From: Bacteroidia bacterium
Lineage (GTDB): Bacteria; Bacteroidota; Bacteroidia; J057
Assembly (NCBI GenBank): GCA_022760475.1
Contig: JALEFZ010000006.1
Location: forward strand, 1 to 64,000
Direction of reading: 5' to 3'
DNA length: 64,000 bases
Program-made: the position numbers and the translations under genes
Notes under the pieces: generated by a model
What the model was told of the DNA's origin: nothing
Database searches by the model: none
Seen by the model: the letters and a program-made list of their open reading frames with translations, nothing else
Shown: positions 1 to 9,607 of the stretch, piece by piece
Layout: the number at the start of each line of letters is the position of its first letter
How positions within the stretch are numbered: the stretch's first letter is position 1

Positions 1-836
1 AAGCTGTCAATGATGCCTGTCCATTCCTCTTCACTCATACAAAATCGTTTGAACTTTCTCCTCAAAAAGTAAGGGTGCTTCCTTTCATTTCCTTCAAGTG
101 TATACTGGGCTCCGACGATACCTGCCCAGTCGAAGTCATAGGGTACGACTATTGGTAAACCTGTTTTTCGAGCCATAATTTTCATGTTTTGCCTTACCGC
201 CACCTCAAAGTCGTAATTTGAAATCATGTAATTGAACATATAGACCCTTCCAAGTTTCAGCCTATTGACGTCTTCTTTGTAGACTCTCTTTTTTTCATCT
301 ACGGGCTTGGCCTTATTTCTTTTGGCCATATGTTCTTCTGATTCTATCAGGAAGGCAAAATGAGTTTCTGAAGGAAGAATCCCCGCCTTATCTACATAAG
401 TGATTTTTGCCAGGCGGACGAGGAAGCTCTCAGGAGTGAATAAATTATAGGCTTTATATATATAATATTCTTTGAGAATGGTCTCATCGTCCTGGCAATG
501 GGTTACCACCTTGAGTTTGTCCTGCTTTTCAAATGGACTTGGGAGTTCTCCTTTCTTAAAGTTGAACCTGACCGGAGGGAAATTACAAACCAGCGAATCT
601 CTTCTGAATCGACCCCTGACTTTGATTTTCATGGGGATATTCACCGATTCGCCATTGTGGGTATAAGAAAGTTCGGCAGGATAATATTCAGCTTTGAGGC
701 TTCGATCCTGGGTGAAGGCATTTAAATCTGCTGTGAGCGTTAATTCTAATGGACTATCATCCTGGAAAAGAGGAGTTTGTGCAAAAAAGATCCCATAATT
801 TCCCAGAAGGAAGATTATAAATAATTGATATTTCAT
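1..836 (-). CDS. CotH-like secreted protein, 5' part only (runs off the window)
   Basis: The frame is open on the minus strand from an ATG at 836 to the window edge, about 278 codons with no stop, so the C-terminus is missing. The first 20 residues form a signal peptide (MKYQLFIIF... ending near FFAQ). The mature part contains a KVRGRFRRDSLVCNFPP stretch (about residues 72-88) and then KLKVVTHC. A YDFDWAGIV motif lies about 40 residues before the edge. This order (basic RG-rich strand, hydrophobic strand before an Asp/Cys turn, late DxDW) resembles CotH-like kinase-fold proteins, which are common as secreted proteins in Bacteroidota. The family call is by eye. The 106-bp gap to the divergent gene at 943 would hold both promoters. 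Confidence 0.7.
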   Translation of the reverse strand, partial: MKYQLFIIFLLGNYGIFFAQTPLFQDDSPLELTLTADLNAFTQDRSLKAEYYPAELSYTHNGESVNIPMKIKVRGRFRRDSLVCNFPPVRFNFKKGELPSPFEKQDKLKVVTHCQDDETILKEYYIYKAYNLFTPESFLVRLAKITYVDKAGILPSETHFAFLIESEEHMAKRNKAKPVDEKKRVYKEDVNRLKLGRVYMFNYMISNYDFEVAVRQNMKIMARKTGLPIVVPYDFDWAGIVGAQYTLEGNERKHPYFLRRKFKRFCMSEEEWTGIIDS

Positions 837-942
837 AATAGCGTAGGGTTTGTGCGTCAATTGGAAACAAAATAATAAATAACTCCAAGAAATTTTTTTG
901 GAGTAGCAGCACCATTACAGCTTTCAACCTAACTAACTAACC

Positions 943-3900
943 ATGAGAAAAACTTTACCACTCTTTTTTTTAATCCTGACCTTTCTCATACCCGCCCATG
1001 CCACGCACAACATGGGAATTAAACTTTCCTATGAATGTTTGGGCAATGGAGATTACAGGATTCGCAGCACCCATTATGTCGATTGTCAAAATTCATTTAC
1101 GATAAGCCAGGGTTATTCCGCTAATAGCCTAGGCCAATCCATAGCAATTGATTTGGACTGCCCGGGAGCAACTTTAATTGCCCTAAGCCAATGGACTACT
1201 GAAAAAATCACTGACATCAGTCGACTTTGCCCGGGAGTAGTTTCTCCCTGTAACTCCATTTTTCCTACTGGAGTAGGAGGCTATGCCGAGGTCACCATTT
1301 ACAGAGATTACAACATTCCCAATCCCCCATGTAATTCGGGAACAATTTCTTCTAATTTTGCTGCGTGGAACCCATTAGTTACGTCTATGGGGGCATATTC
1401 AAGTAATTATCAGAGCATTAAACTGAATTTAACTTCGAATGGATGTACAAACAGTTCCCCGCAATTTCTGTCAGATCCTATGGTATTTGTGTGCAATACA
1501 GATACCTTATCCATGAACCTATCCGCTTTCGACCCTGACGGAGATTCTTTGGTTTACAGATTGGATACCCCCATTTCAATGCAAGGAAGCCCATTGCCTT
1601 ATCTCCCTAGCTATTCACCCTTAGCGCCTATGGGACCCAATTGGTATGTGAAGCTGGATTCTTTCTCAGGCAAACTTTCCATCGCAGGAAATGGAGCAGC
1701 ACCTGAAGTTGGACTTATGAGCGTAGAGGCAAGGTCTTACCGAAACGGAGTCTTTGTGGGATCTTCTACGGTAACATGGGTATTGCAAGGGCTCAACTGC
1801 TTACCTGATGATGCACCTGCCGCACAACAACTGAAGCTCATAAATGGTGGTATCCAGACAGGACTTTATGATTTACAAGCCTTTAAGGGAATCCCAATTA
1901 CTTTTGAATTGGTGTTTGAGGATGACAGTGCTAAGATATTGACGATTGAAAAAGAATATGAACGTCAATTGCCAGGAGCTACCTTCTCTTATCAAGGCTC
2001 AAACCCAATACTGGTCAAGGTTGAATGGACACCAGATTCTTCATTCGAAGGTAAAACATTTATCTCGGGTCCTACTACCCTTGATGATAAATGTGAGGTA
2101 ACCAACTATACATACCAACCTGTTAAAATTACCGTGGCTCCTTTGGTCTTTGATGCCGTGGTAACCAACAGTAGCTGCAGCTCAAATACAGGCAGCATTG
2201 ATTTGACGATTCAAGGGAATCAGGGGAGTTATGATTATTTCTGGAGCAATGGGGCAACAACCGAAGACCTTTCAGGTCTGGCACCTGGTGCATACACAGT
2301 CCAAATTACCAATCCCTTTGGCTTTTACTATGAAGAAACTTTCATGGTCTATGCAGGAGATATTCAAACCAATCTGAATGTCGTGCAACCCACTTGCAGT
2401 TTAAGCAATGGAACTATTTCTGTTTCTCCTACCGGAGGTTCAGGGCCTTATACGTATTTGTGGAATACGGGCGCTACTACAAATAACCTTTCAAATTTAA
2501 GCCCAGGGGGATATTCTGTGCTAATCACCGATGCCCTGGGTTGCTATAGAAATGAAAGTGTAAGCTTGAATTTTGGAGACAGTTGTGGAACTTTCGTCAG
2601 TGGACGGGTCTTCTTTGATGCCGATTCCAATTGTGTATATGGCCTTAATGATCTTGAAACACCGAACATCTTCATTTATACGAGCCAGGGACACGGTACA
2701 TTCACGGACAACCTGGGCAATTACAGGCTTAGGGTTGATCCTGGGAATTTGAGTATAGCCATGTCGCTGATTCATGCCAATACTGCTTGCGGTATCAATG
2801 TCCAATACCTGAACTTGGTACCGGGGCAGGATACCAGCGGGATAGATTTTCCATGGTATGTTACACCATACAGGGACCTTGTGGCTAGTATGTCAATGGA
2901 TTCCATCGCTAGTCCCATGGGGAGATTGGGGGGGGCAGCTGCAAGAAATGTAGGTAACTATCCTATGGATGGTACTTTTCGAATGTTACTTGACCCTCGT
3001 TTACGGGCTTCATTTTACCGTAAACCTCCTGATTATATCAATTATGCAACCAATGAATTCAGGTGGAATTTCAGGGGCTTATTGCCGCGAATGAATTTTT
3101 ACATAGCTGGGGTTATTCGTCCAAAAAATAATGTAAATATTGGGGATACCCTGGTAAGTATAGTTCAGGTATTACCTGACAGCCTTGACGCTACCCCTGG
3201 AGACAATATTGACACGATATACACGCTTGTTGTGGGGCCGTACGATCCTAATGACAAGCAGGTTAGCCCAGCTGGCATGGGAGAGTTGGGATTGGTAAGG
3301 CTGGATGAAAGGGATCATGAATACAAGATCCGCTTCCAAAATGTTGGAAATTATCCAGCAAAGAATGTGTTGATTCGGGATACCCTGGATCCGAATCTGG
3401 ACATCACTACTTTAAATCCACTTTTTGCTACAGATGATTTTGTAGCTTCTGTTAAGCCCGGGAGGGTGCTAGAGTTTTTCTTTGAAGACATTTACCTTCC
3501 AGATTCGGTGAGTGATCCCATCGGGAGCATAGGAGAAATTAACTTTTCGATCCAGCATGTAGCCTCCATTCCCAAGGGCAGTCAAATTAGAAATAAGGCC
3601 GCCATTTACTTTGATTTCAACGAACCTATCATTACCAATGAGGTACTGAATACCCTCTATACCCAGCCCGATGTGAAAATAATGAGCAACCCTTCCGATG
3701 TATATTGTGAAGGGGATGAATTAAATGCTCTTTTGTCTGGTGAGGGCATGGAGCCTTATACCTATAGCTGGAGTACAGGTGATGTAGATAGCAAGGTATT
3801 GGATCTGCAAAGTAATACCCACTTGACTCAAAGTGGGTGGTATACTGTCCGGGTGGAGGATTCTTTTGGAATTACCACCATTGATAGTGTAGAAGTGAAT

Positions 3901-4398
3901 GTAACGGTATCTCCTGAAATAGACTTAACTTGGTCAGTAGGGCAGGATGGACTTGTCCTCAATGCCGGTAATCCTGCGATCAGTTCCTATCAATGGGAGT
4001 TCGGCAATGGGAATACTTCTTCGGCTGCAGAACCAAGACTTGATGTAAGTGGCCTGAGTTCCCTAAGCGTTCGACTCATTGCTAGCAATGATTGTGGAAC
4101 TGATACAGCAGAAACGGTACTCACCTTTACAGGTATACAAAGGACAGCGGTATTTGGAAAAATTAGCATCCTCCCTCATCCGGTTAAAGACATCTCTACT
4201 TTTAAGTTCGAAAATCCACTTCAGGAAGAGATGAGCCTAACCATATTGGATATCAGAGGGAGAAAAATGTTAAATCTAAGTCGTAGTAGAGGTAATACTT
4301 TCCTGATCCACAAAAATGCCCTGCCCACGGGAATTTATACTTACCTCCTCAGCAGTGATTCCGGCAAGACCCAATATGGGAAAATCGTTATTGAATAG
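943..4398 (+). CDS. Large T9SS-secreted surface protein with SprB repeats (tandem copy 1)
   Basis: This 1151-residue exported protein has a signal peptide (residues 1-20, cleavage after IPAHA). The N-terminal region opens with THNMGIKLSYECLGNGDYR, typical of large Bacteroidota adhesin-like proteins. Two SprB-type repeats lie at about 405-545, each with the W-(S/N)-x-G-A-T-T core and GxYxVxITD ending. A SdrD/CnaB-like segment (GRVFFDADSNCVYG) follows at about 550-605. A DUF7619-type domain begins at YDPNDKQVSP (about 767-905). A PKD-like segment and a T9SS type A sorting domain close the protein (about 1066-1151, ending GIYTYLL...KIVIE). By family knowledge it would cross the outer membrane through T9SS and be anchored or released. 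It is a clear paralogue of the next gene. A run of eight G lies inside the coding region at 2928-2935. Confidence 0.9.
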   Translation: MRKTLPLFFLILTFLIPAHATHNMGIKLSYECLGNGDYRIRSTHYVDCQNSFTISQGYSANSLGQSIAIDLDCPGATLIALSQWTTEKITDISRLCPGVVSPCNSIFPTGVGGYAEVTIYRDYNIPNPPCNSGTISSNFAAWNPLVTSMGAYSSNYQSIKLNLTSNGCTNSSPQFLSDPMVFVCNTDTLSMNLSAFDPDGDSLVYRLDTPISMQGSPLPYLPSYSPLAPMGPNWYVKLDSFSGKLSIAGNGAAPEVGLMSVEARSYRNGVFVGSSTVTWVLQGLNCLPDDAPAAQQLKLINGGIQTGLYDLQAFKGIPITFELVFEDDSAKILTIEKEYERQLPGATFSYQGSNPILVKVEWTPDSSFEGKTFISGPTTLDDKCEVTNYTYQPVKITVAPLVFDAVVTNSSCSSNTGSIDLTIQGNQGSYDYFWSNGATTEDLSGLAPGAYTVQITNPFGFYYEETFMVYAGDIQTNLNVVQPTCSLSNGTISVSPTGGSGPYTYLWNTGATTNNLSNLSPGGYSVLITDALGCYRNESVSLNFGDSCGTFVSGRVFFDADSNCVYGLNDLETPNIFIYTSQGHGTFTDNLGNYRLRVDPGNLSIAMSLIHANTACGINVQYLNLVPGQDTSGIDFPWYVTPYRDLVASMSMDSIASPMGRLGGAAARNVGNYPMDGTFRMLLDPRLRASFYRKPPDYINYATNEFRWNFRGLLPRMNFYIAGVIRPKNNVNIGDTLVSIVQVLPDSLDATPGDNIDTIYTLVVGPYDPNDKQVSPAGMGELGLVRLDERDHEYKIRFQNVGNYPAKNVLIRDTLDPNLDITTLNPLFATDDFVASVKPGRVLEFFFEDIYLPDSVSDPIGSIGEINFSIQHVASIPKGSQIRNKAAIYFDFNEPIITNEVLNTLYTQPDVKIMSNPSDVYCEGDELNALLSGEGMEPYTYSWSTGDVDSKVLDLQSNTHLTQSGWYTVRVEDSFGITTIDSVEVNVTVSPEIDLTWSVGQDGLVLNAGNPAISSYQWEFGNGNTSSAAEPRLDVSGLSSLSVRLIASNDCGTDTAETVLTFTGIQRTAVFGKISILPHPVKDISTFKFENPLQEEMSLTILDIRGRKMLNLSRSRGNTFLIHKNALPTGIYTYLLSSDSGKTQYGKIVIE

Positions 4399-4414
4399 AC
4401 CAAAGTTTTGAATT

Positions 4415-4450
4415 GAAGCCAGGCCCAAGCATTCATAGGGTCCTGGCTTC
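4415..4450 (+). terminator. Hairpin between the two tandem T9SS genes
   Basis: GAAGCCAGG (4415-4423) pairs perfectly with CCTGGCTTC (4442-4450) around an 18-nt loop, 17 nt after the stop of the first paralogue. No T-run follows, so this is either a weak terminator or an mRNA-stabilising stem. Confidence 0.35.
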
Positions 4451-4490
4451 ATCACAATATAGGTATAGGGAAAATCCTTCGATTACGGAA

Positions 4491-4518
4491 TTGTAAGATT
4501 TCGTTAGTCATATATTTC
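4491..4518 (+). promoter_or_regulatory. Candidate Bacteroidota-type promoter for the second paralogue
   Basis: TTG at 4491-4493, a 17-nt spacer and TATATTTC at 4511-4518 fit the phylum consensus TTG / TAnnTTTG except for the last base. The predicted leader is about 100 nt. Placement between a hairpin and the next start supports it, but one mismatch in a short motif is weak evidence. Confidence 0.35.
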
Positions 4519-4627
4519 AGAGTTTTGTAGGGTTTGTTCCCGTTCAGGAAATTTATTGATAAGCAAGCACACGTATATCCTTCCTTTACCGTTTACAGCA
4601 CTTTTCTTCAATCTAACTAACGATGCC

Positions 4628-7600
4628 ATGAGAAAAACTTTACTGTTTGTTTTATCTTTTTTATGCGTGATAGGTCAAATTAAGGCCACCCATATTGTGG
4701 GCAGCAAGATGACCTACGAATGTCTTGGTAATGGCGATTACAAAATCACCGTAACCAATTATGTAGATTGTACTGGATCTGCTGCTGCTACCTATGTGCC
4801 AGTAGGTTTGGCAAATGCTCCAAATCAACCTTTTACCTCCATCAATTTTCAAATGTCTTGCCCAGGGGGAGTCATAAATCCAGTAGGCTCCTGGGTTGCG
4901 GAGTCATTTACAGATATAAGTAGGCTCTGTCCTGGCGTAGTATCTCCCTGTAATGCAAATATTCCCAATCCTCCTTATTATGGTTATGCTGAGTTGACCA
5001 TGACAAGGACTTACAATGTCGCCGTAGCTCCTTGTAGTACGGCTGTTTTGAGTGCAACGACTTGCTGCAGAAATGCCCTGATTACATCTATCTCTCAACC
5101 AAGTGGAAATGGTTTGTATCAGCAGATTGATATTCCGGTATCTCCAACAGGCTGTAACAACAACTCTCCACAATTTCTCAGTGAACCAAGAATTTTTGTA
5201 TGTAACAATGACACAACGGTCCTAAATCTATCTGCTTTCGATCCGGATGGGGACTCATTGTTTTACAAGTTTTATGTTCCAGGTTCAAACTCTACAACCC
5301 TGTTAAATTATCTTCCTGGGTATAGTTCAAACGTAGTTTTGGGACCAAACTGGTATGTCAACCTAAACTCCCAAAGTGGTGAGTTAAAGGTTGCAGGAAA
5401 TGGCGCTGCCCCGGAAATTGGAGTAATTGGTCTGGAAGTTGAAGAATACAGGAACGGACAACTCCTGGGTTCGGTGCAAATGGATTTTCAGATTGTAGGA
5501 AACAGCTGTCCTCCCGATGATGCGCCTTCTGCTGGCCCGCTAAATTTGATCAATGGTGGCATCAAGACAGGGCCATATGAATTGCAGGCCTATGTGGGGG
5601 TTCCATTAGAATTTGAAATTACTTTCACTGATGACAGTGCCCTCCAAATGATCCTGGATGCAGGCTTGGGTTCCCAGATACCTGGAGCTGTGATTACAGG
5701 CACAGGTTCAAATCCATTTACCCTCAATATCAAATGGACTCCTGATTCTACATTTGAAGGCCTTACCTTCTTTGCAGGGCCTACAGTGATTGACGACAAT
5801 TGCCCCATTGCCAACAGTACTTACCGTCCAATCCAATTCAATGTAGTTCCCTTGACTTATGATGCTATTGTAACCAATAGCGATTGTAATGTTAATAATG
5901 GTGCAATTGACATCACTATTCAAGGTACACAAGGTGCTTTTGATTTTCTTTGGAGTACAGGAGACACTACATCCGCAATTACCGGCCTTGGACCTGGAAC
6001 TTATACCGTAGTGATAACAAATAGCTCGGGCTTTAGCTATTCAGAGAGTTTTGTTGTCAATGCAGGTACCCTGCAATCTAATTTGACTATATCTACCCCA
6101 ACTTGTGGCCAAAACGATGGAAGCCTATCAGTAGCTCCCAGTGGCGGAATCCCTCCCTACAGCATAACATGGAACACAGGAGCCACAAGCAATAGCATCA
6201 ACAACCTTCCCGTGGGTGGATATTCAGTTGTAATTACCGATTCGCAAAATTGTTACCAGCTAGAGAGTGTTTACCTGGATTTTGATGACTCATGTGGTAC
6301 GTTTGTCAATGGTCGTGTCTACTTTGACGCAGATACCAACTGCGTATATGGAGTCGGAGATACAGCTACAGCCGGAATTCTTGTTTACAGTAGCCAGGGA
6401 TATGGGACCTTCACCAACAGTCAGGGCTATTACAGGCTCAGGGTTGACCCCGGAGTATTTGCCCTTGGAGCCAGTGTAATGAGCAACAGCTTTAGCTGTG
6501 CACAACAAACGAAATTTTTGAATCTCTCTTTGGGAGATGATACCATGGATGTAGATTTCCCCTGGTTTGTACCTCCAACGCAAGACCTTGTCGCCTTGGG
6601 AGGGCATGCAGTAGCGACCCCAGGGCGAATTACGACTGTTTATGCGAGCGTATTTAACCAGGGAAACATTCCTATGAGTGGTTATGTCGAATTGGAGTAC
6701 GATCCAGGGCTTCGTTACTATGGCAGCATGCCAAACGTGAATTTTATTGATTCCATAAACAGAATCATCAGGTGGGATTTTGCAGGCCTACTCCCATATC
6801 AGACCAATTTCCACTATGCAAACTTTATAGTTGATTCTACCTTGCTTTTAGGTGATCAATTGACCAATTATGTAAGGGTCTTTCCAGATAGTGGAGATGT
6901 AACTCCCAATAATAACGTTGATACCGTAATCACTTTTTTGAGAGCATCCTTCGACCCCAATGATAAGCAGGTGAGTCCTGTAGGATTGGGTGAACTAGGC
7001 CTCATCAAAATGGATGAAAAAGACCATAGCTATCGAATCCGTTTCCAAAATATTGGGAATTATCCTGCCCAAAATGTACTTATCAGGGATACCATTGATG
7101 AAAACCTGGAGTTGACAAGCCTGAGGCCTCTATTTGCTTCTGATGACTATGTAGTCAACATCAAACCAGGAAGGATCGTGGAGTTTCTCTTCGAAGACAT
7201 CTTCCTACCTGACTCTTTGAGCGATCCAGAGGGCAGTATAGGTGAGATTCAATTTACCATTCAAAGTAAGCCTGATTTGCCTAAGGGAACTCAAATCCGA
7301 AACAAGGCCGGTATCTACTTTGATTTCAATGATCCCATCATTACCAATGAAGCGCTCAATACCTTCTACATCCAACCCAAGGTTGAAATTCCTACAGATC
7401 TTTCTGGGATCAACTGTGAGGGAGATGAAATCACCGCCTTGCTTGCAACTGAAGGGATGGAGCCATATACCTATACCTGGAGCACCGGAGACATTGATAG
7501 CAGGATCTTTGATCTTCAAAGCACCTCTCAACTTGATTCCAGTGGTTGGTACTACATTACTGTTGTGGATTCATTTGGAATTACAACTGTTGATAGTGTG

Positions 7601-8107
7601 GAAGTCGGGGTTACACCCAAACCAAGTATTGATCTGAGCTGGACGATAGGTAACAATGAGGTCAGCTTCAGTGCGGGAGATCCTAGCTTGAATAACTACA
7701 ACTGGGTATTTGGCAATGGAACTACTTCTAACGAAGCCGAACCGCAGGTAGATGTTTCGGGCTTACCTGGCCTGACAGTGCTCCTCATCGCCTCCAATGA
7801 TTGTGGAAGTGATACTTCGAGCGCAGTAGTCTTGTTGACTGGACTGGAGCCCAAATCTGAATTTGGAGAGGTGAAAATCATGCCTCATCCTGTACAAGAT
7901 ATTTCTACCCTTCAATTTGATAACCCGTCAAGGGATGAAGTCAGTCTGATCGTCCTGGATACCCGTGGCCGTGAAGTATTTAAATTCGAACCTACGAATG
8001 GAGAAAATTTCGTAATCGAAAAAGGAGACCTTCCTGAAGGGATATATTTATACAAATTGCGAAGTCAAAACGGACGTACGCATCACGGAAAGTTAATTAT
8101 GAAGTAA
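4628..8107 (+). CDS. Large T9SS-secreted surface protein with SprB repeats (tandem copy 2)
   Basis: This 1159-residue protein is a full-length paralogue of the preceding gene with the same domain order: signal peptide, THIVGSKMTYECLGNGDYK opening, two SprB-like repeats, GRVYFDADTNCVYG segment, DUF7619-type domain starting FDPNDKQVSP, PKD-like segment and T9SS type A tail. An in-frame TTG at 4556 would add 24 residues. I chose ATG 4628 because MRKTLL matches the paralogue's MRKTLP start and both are preceded by a related CTAACTAAC sequence. That shared upstream sequence suggests the duplicated unit included the 5' untranslated region. The gene has its own candidate promoter and a strong terminator, so it can be expressed apart from copy 1. 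Confidence 0.9.
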   Translation: MRKTLLFVLSFLCVIGQIKATHIVGSKMTYECLGNGDYKITVTNYVDCTGSAAATYVPVGLANAPNQPFTSINFQMSCPGGVINPVGSWVAESFTDISRLCPGVVSPCNANIPNPPYYGYAELTMTRTYNVAVAPCSTAVLSATTCCRNALITSISQPSGNGLYQQIDIPVSPTGCNNNSPQFLSEPRIFVCNNDTTVLNLSAFDPDGDSLFYKFYVPGSNSTTLLNYLPGYSSNVVLGPNWYVNLNSQSGELKVAGNGAAPEIGVIGLEVEEYRNGQLLGSVQMDFQIVGNSCPPDDAPSAGPLNLINGGIKTGPYELQAYVGVPLEFEITFTDDSALQMILDAGLGSQIPGAVITGTGSNPFTLNIKWTPDSTFEGLTFFAGPTVIDDNCPIANSTYRPIQFNVVPLTYDAIVTNSDCNVNNGAIDITIQGTQGAFDFLWSTGDTTSAITGLGPGTYTVVITNSSGFSYSESFVVNAGTLQSNLTISTPTCGQNDGSLSVAPSGGIPPYSITWNTGATSNSINNLPVGGYSVVITDSQNCYQLESVYLDFDDSCGTFVNGRVYFDADTNCVYGVGDTATAGILVYSSQGYGTFTNSQGYYRLRVDPGVFALGASVMSNSFSCAQQTKFLNLSLGDDTMDVDFPWFVPPTQDLVALGGHAVATPGRITTVYASVFNQGNIPMSGYVELEYDPGLRYYGSMPNVNFIDSINRIIRWDFAGLLPYQTNFHYANFIVDSTLLLGDQLTNYVRVFPDSGDVTPNNNVDTVITFLRASFDPNDKQVSPVGLGELGLIKMDEKDHSYRIRFQNIGNYPAQNVLIRDTIDENLELTSLRPLFASDDYVVNIKPGRIVEFLFEDIFLPDSLSDPEGSIGEIQFTIQSKPDLPKGTQIRNKAGIYFDFNDPIITNEALNTFYIQPKVEIPTDLSGINCEGDEITALLATEGMEPYTYTWSTGDIDSRIFDLQSTSQLDSSGWYYITVVDSFGITTVDSVEVGVTPKPSIDLSWTIGNNEVSFSAGDPSLNNYNWVFGNGTTSNEAEPQVDVSGLPGLTVLLIASNDCGSDTSSAVVLLTGLEPKSEFGEVKIMPHPVQDISTLQFDNPSRDEVSLIVLDTRGREVFKFEPTNGENFVIEKGDLPEGIYLYKLRSQNGRTHHGKLIMK

Positions 8108-8133
8108 ACTGACCTTTAGGGTTTGAATATCAG

Positions 8134-8175
8134 GGCAAAATTCTCCGATTTGGGGAATTTTGCCTTTTATTTTTT
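8134..8175 (+). terminator. Rho-independent terminator after the tandem T9SS genes
   Basis: GGCAAAATTCTCC (8134-8146) pairs with GGGGAATTTTGCC (8152-8164), a 13-bp stem with one G-T wobble and a 5-nt loop. It is followed directly by TTTTATTTTTT. Confidence 0.85.
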
Positions 8176-8289
8176 CTGCTCCCTTACAGCTTGAAAGAAA
8201 GGTATGATTTATGTAAATTTCTTTTCAGGCAAAATAAAACAGTACTGTACCCCTGAAGTTATTTGCCTTGAAGTTGGTCCTAAGTGTTG

Positions 8290-9537
8290 ATGATTATGAA
8301 GGTCAGTATTGAAATCAAATTGATCCTTGCAGCCTTTCTTCTCTGGGCCTTGGCTTTCAACCAGCTAATGGCAAAGACCTCTGGCTTTTTCCTTGAGGGA
8401 GATGTGAAAAGAGTCCGTATAACTGTGGATGTCCAGAATAATGTGATTCTTTTGCCCGTCAGGGTCAATAATTCCTTTGAAATGAATTTTATCCTTGATA
8501 CCGGGGTAAAAACGACCATCCTGACTGAACCGAGTATCATGCCCTTCATTCGTTTGGATTCATTGTCTGATATCAAGGTGAAAGGATTGGGTCGAGGTGA
8601 GGAGATCAATGCAAAATTGGCTAGGGATGTAAAAATCTCCATTCCTGGTGCTGAAGGAAGAGGAATCAATATGGTAGTGATGCCTGAGGACATCATTTCT
8701 TACTCAGGGATGTTTGGAAAGCCCGTATATGGCATTATCGGCTATGACTTATTCGGTCAGTTTGCGATTGAAATCAATTATCAGCAAGAGTACATTACCT
8801 TGCACAATCCTTTTTTCTTCAAAGGAAAAAAAGGCAAAAACTGGGAATGCCTTCCACTAGATATCAAAAACTCCAAGCCATACATTCATGCCAGCCTTAA
8901 CGATCATCGTGGGGAAAGCATCGAAGACGCCTGGTTGATTGATACAGGTGCAAGTTCTGCCCTTTCTCTTTTTAAGGATGAGTTACCCGTTCCACAAAAT
9001 TCTATTACTGCATTTTTGGGTAAGGGATTGACTGGGGAGGTCCATGGGCACCTTGGAAGAAACCCTTCATTCAGTATTGGACAATTTAAGTTTGAAGAAA
9101 TAATTACGGGTTATCCGGATAAGGCATCTTTGGCGATGTTTCCCGAGGATCTTGAATGGTACGGCAACATTGGTTCGGATGTGCTTTCCCGCTTCAGGGT
9201 TGTATTCGATTATTTCCATAAGAAAATTTACCTCAAGAAGAATTCCGACTATAAAAAACCCTTTGATTACAACAATTCGGGCCTTGAGGTAATAGGCGTA
9301 GGCTCTGATTTTGATGAGTTCCTTGTTACCTATGTTCGCCCAAACTCACCAGCAGCAGATGCAGGAATTAAAATCAATGATTTATTGGTAAGCGTCAATG
9401 GAAGTACTGTAAAGGGAATGACCATAGAAGAATTATACGGAAGTCTCATTCGTAAAAATGGCAAGGCCGTCAGGCTGAAGGTCAGGCGCTTAGATGAGGT
9501 CATCAAAACCAAATTTCTCATCGAGCAGGAAATTTAA
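8290..9537 (+). CDS. Exported retropepsin-like aspartyl protease with C-terminal PDZ domain
   Basis: This protein of about 415 residues has an N-terminal signal or anchor segment ending near LMAKTS. It carries two aspartic-protease motifs: ILDTGVKTTIL (Asp near residue 70) and LIDTGASSALS (Asp near residue 219). Each is followed by a hydrophobic-Gly motif (GIIGYDLF; GNIGSDVL). A PDZ domain occupies about 337-412 (NSPAADAGIKINDLLVSVNG). By family knowledge it should be a periplasmic or membrane-associated peptidase whose PDZ binds substrate C-termini. Two DTG lobes in one chain mean it could act as a monomer. GTG 8284, ATG 8290 and ATG 8296 are all possible starts; I picked 8290. It is followed by two same-strand enzymes with short gaps and may lead a transcription unit. 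Confidence 0.85.
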   Translation: MIMKVSIEIKLILAAFLLWALAFNQLMAKTSGFFLEGDVKRVRITVDVQNNVILLPVRVNNSFEMNFILDTGVKTTILTEPSIMPFIRLDSLSDIKVKGLGRGEEINAKLARDVKISIPGAEGRGINMVVMPEDIISYSGMFGKPVYGIIGYDLFGQFAIEINYQQEYITLHNPFFFKGKKGKNWECLPLDIKNSKPYIHASLNDHRGESIEDAWLIDTGASSALSLFKDELPVPQNSITAFLGKGLTGEVHGHLGRNPSFSIGQFKFEEIITGYPDKASLAMFPEDLEWYGNIGSDVLSRFRVVFDYFHKKIYLKKNSDYKKPFDYNNSGLEVIGVGSDFDEFLVTYVRPNSPAADAGIKINDLLVSVNGSTVKGMTIEELYGSLIRKNGKAVRLKVRRLDEVIKTKFLIEQEI

Positions 9538-9607
9538 TTCTCCATTGAAACAGCTGGCCTAGGACAATGAAAAGGAATTGTTAACTTCCCTTTCAGAAAC
9601 CATTTCT

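Noticed and set aside
4556-4627. TTG-initiated N-terminal extension of the second giant T9SS protein
   Set aside because: The extension is not signal-like and has no counterpart in the paralogue; ATG 4628 gives a perfect signal peptide.
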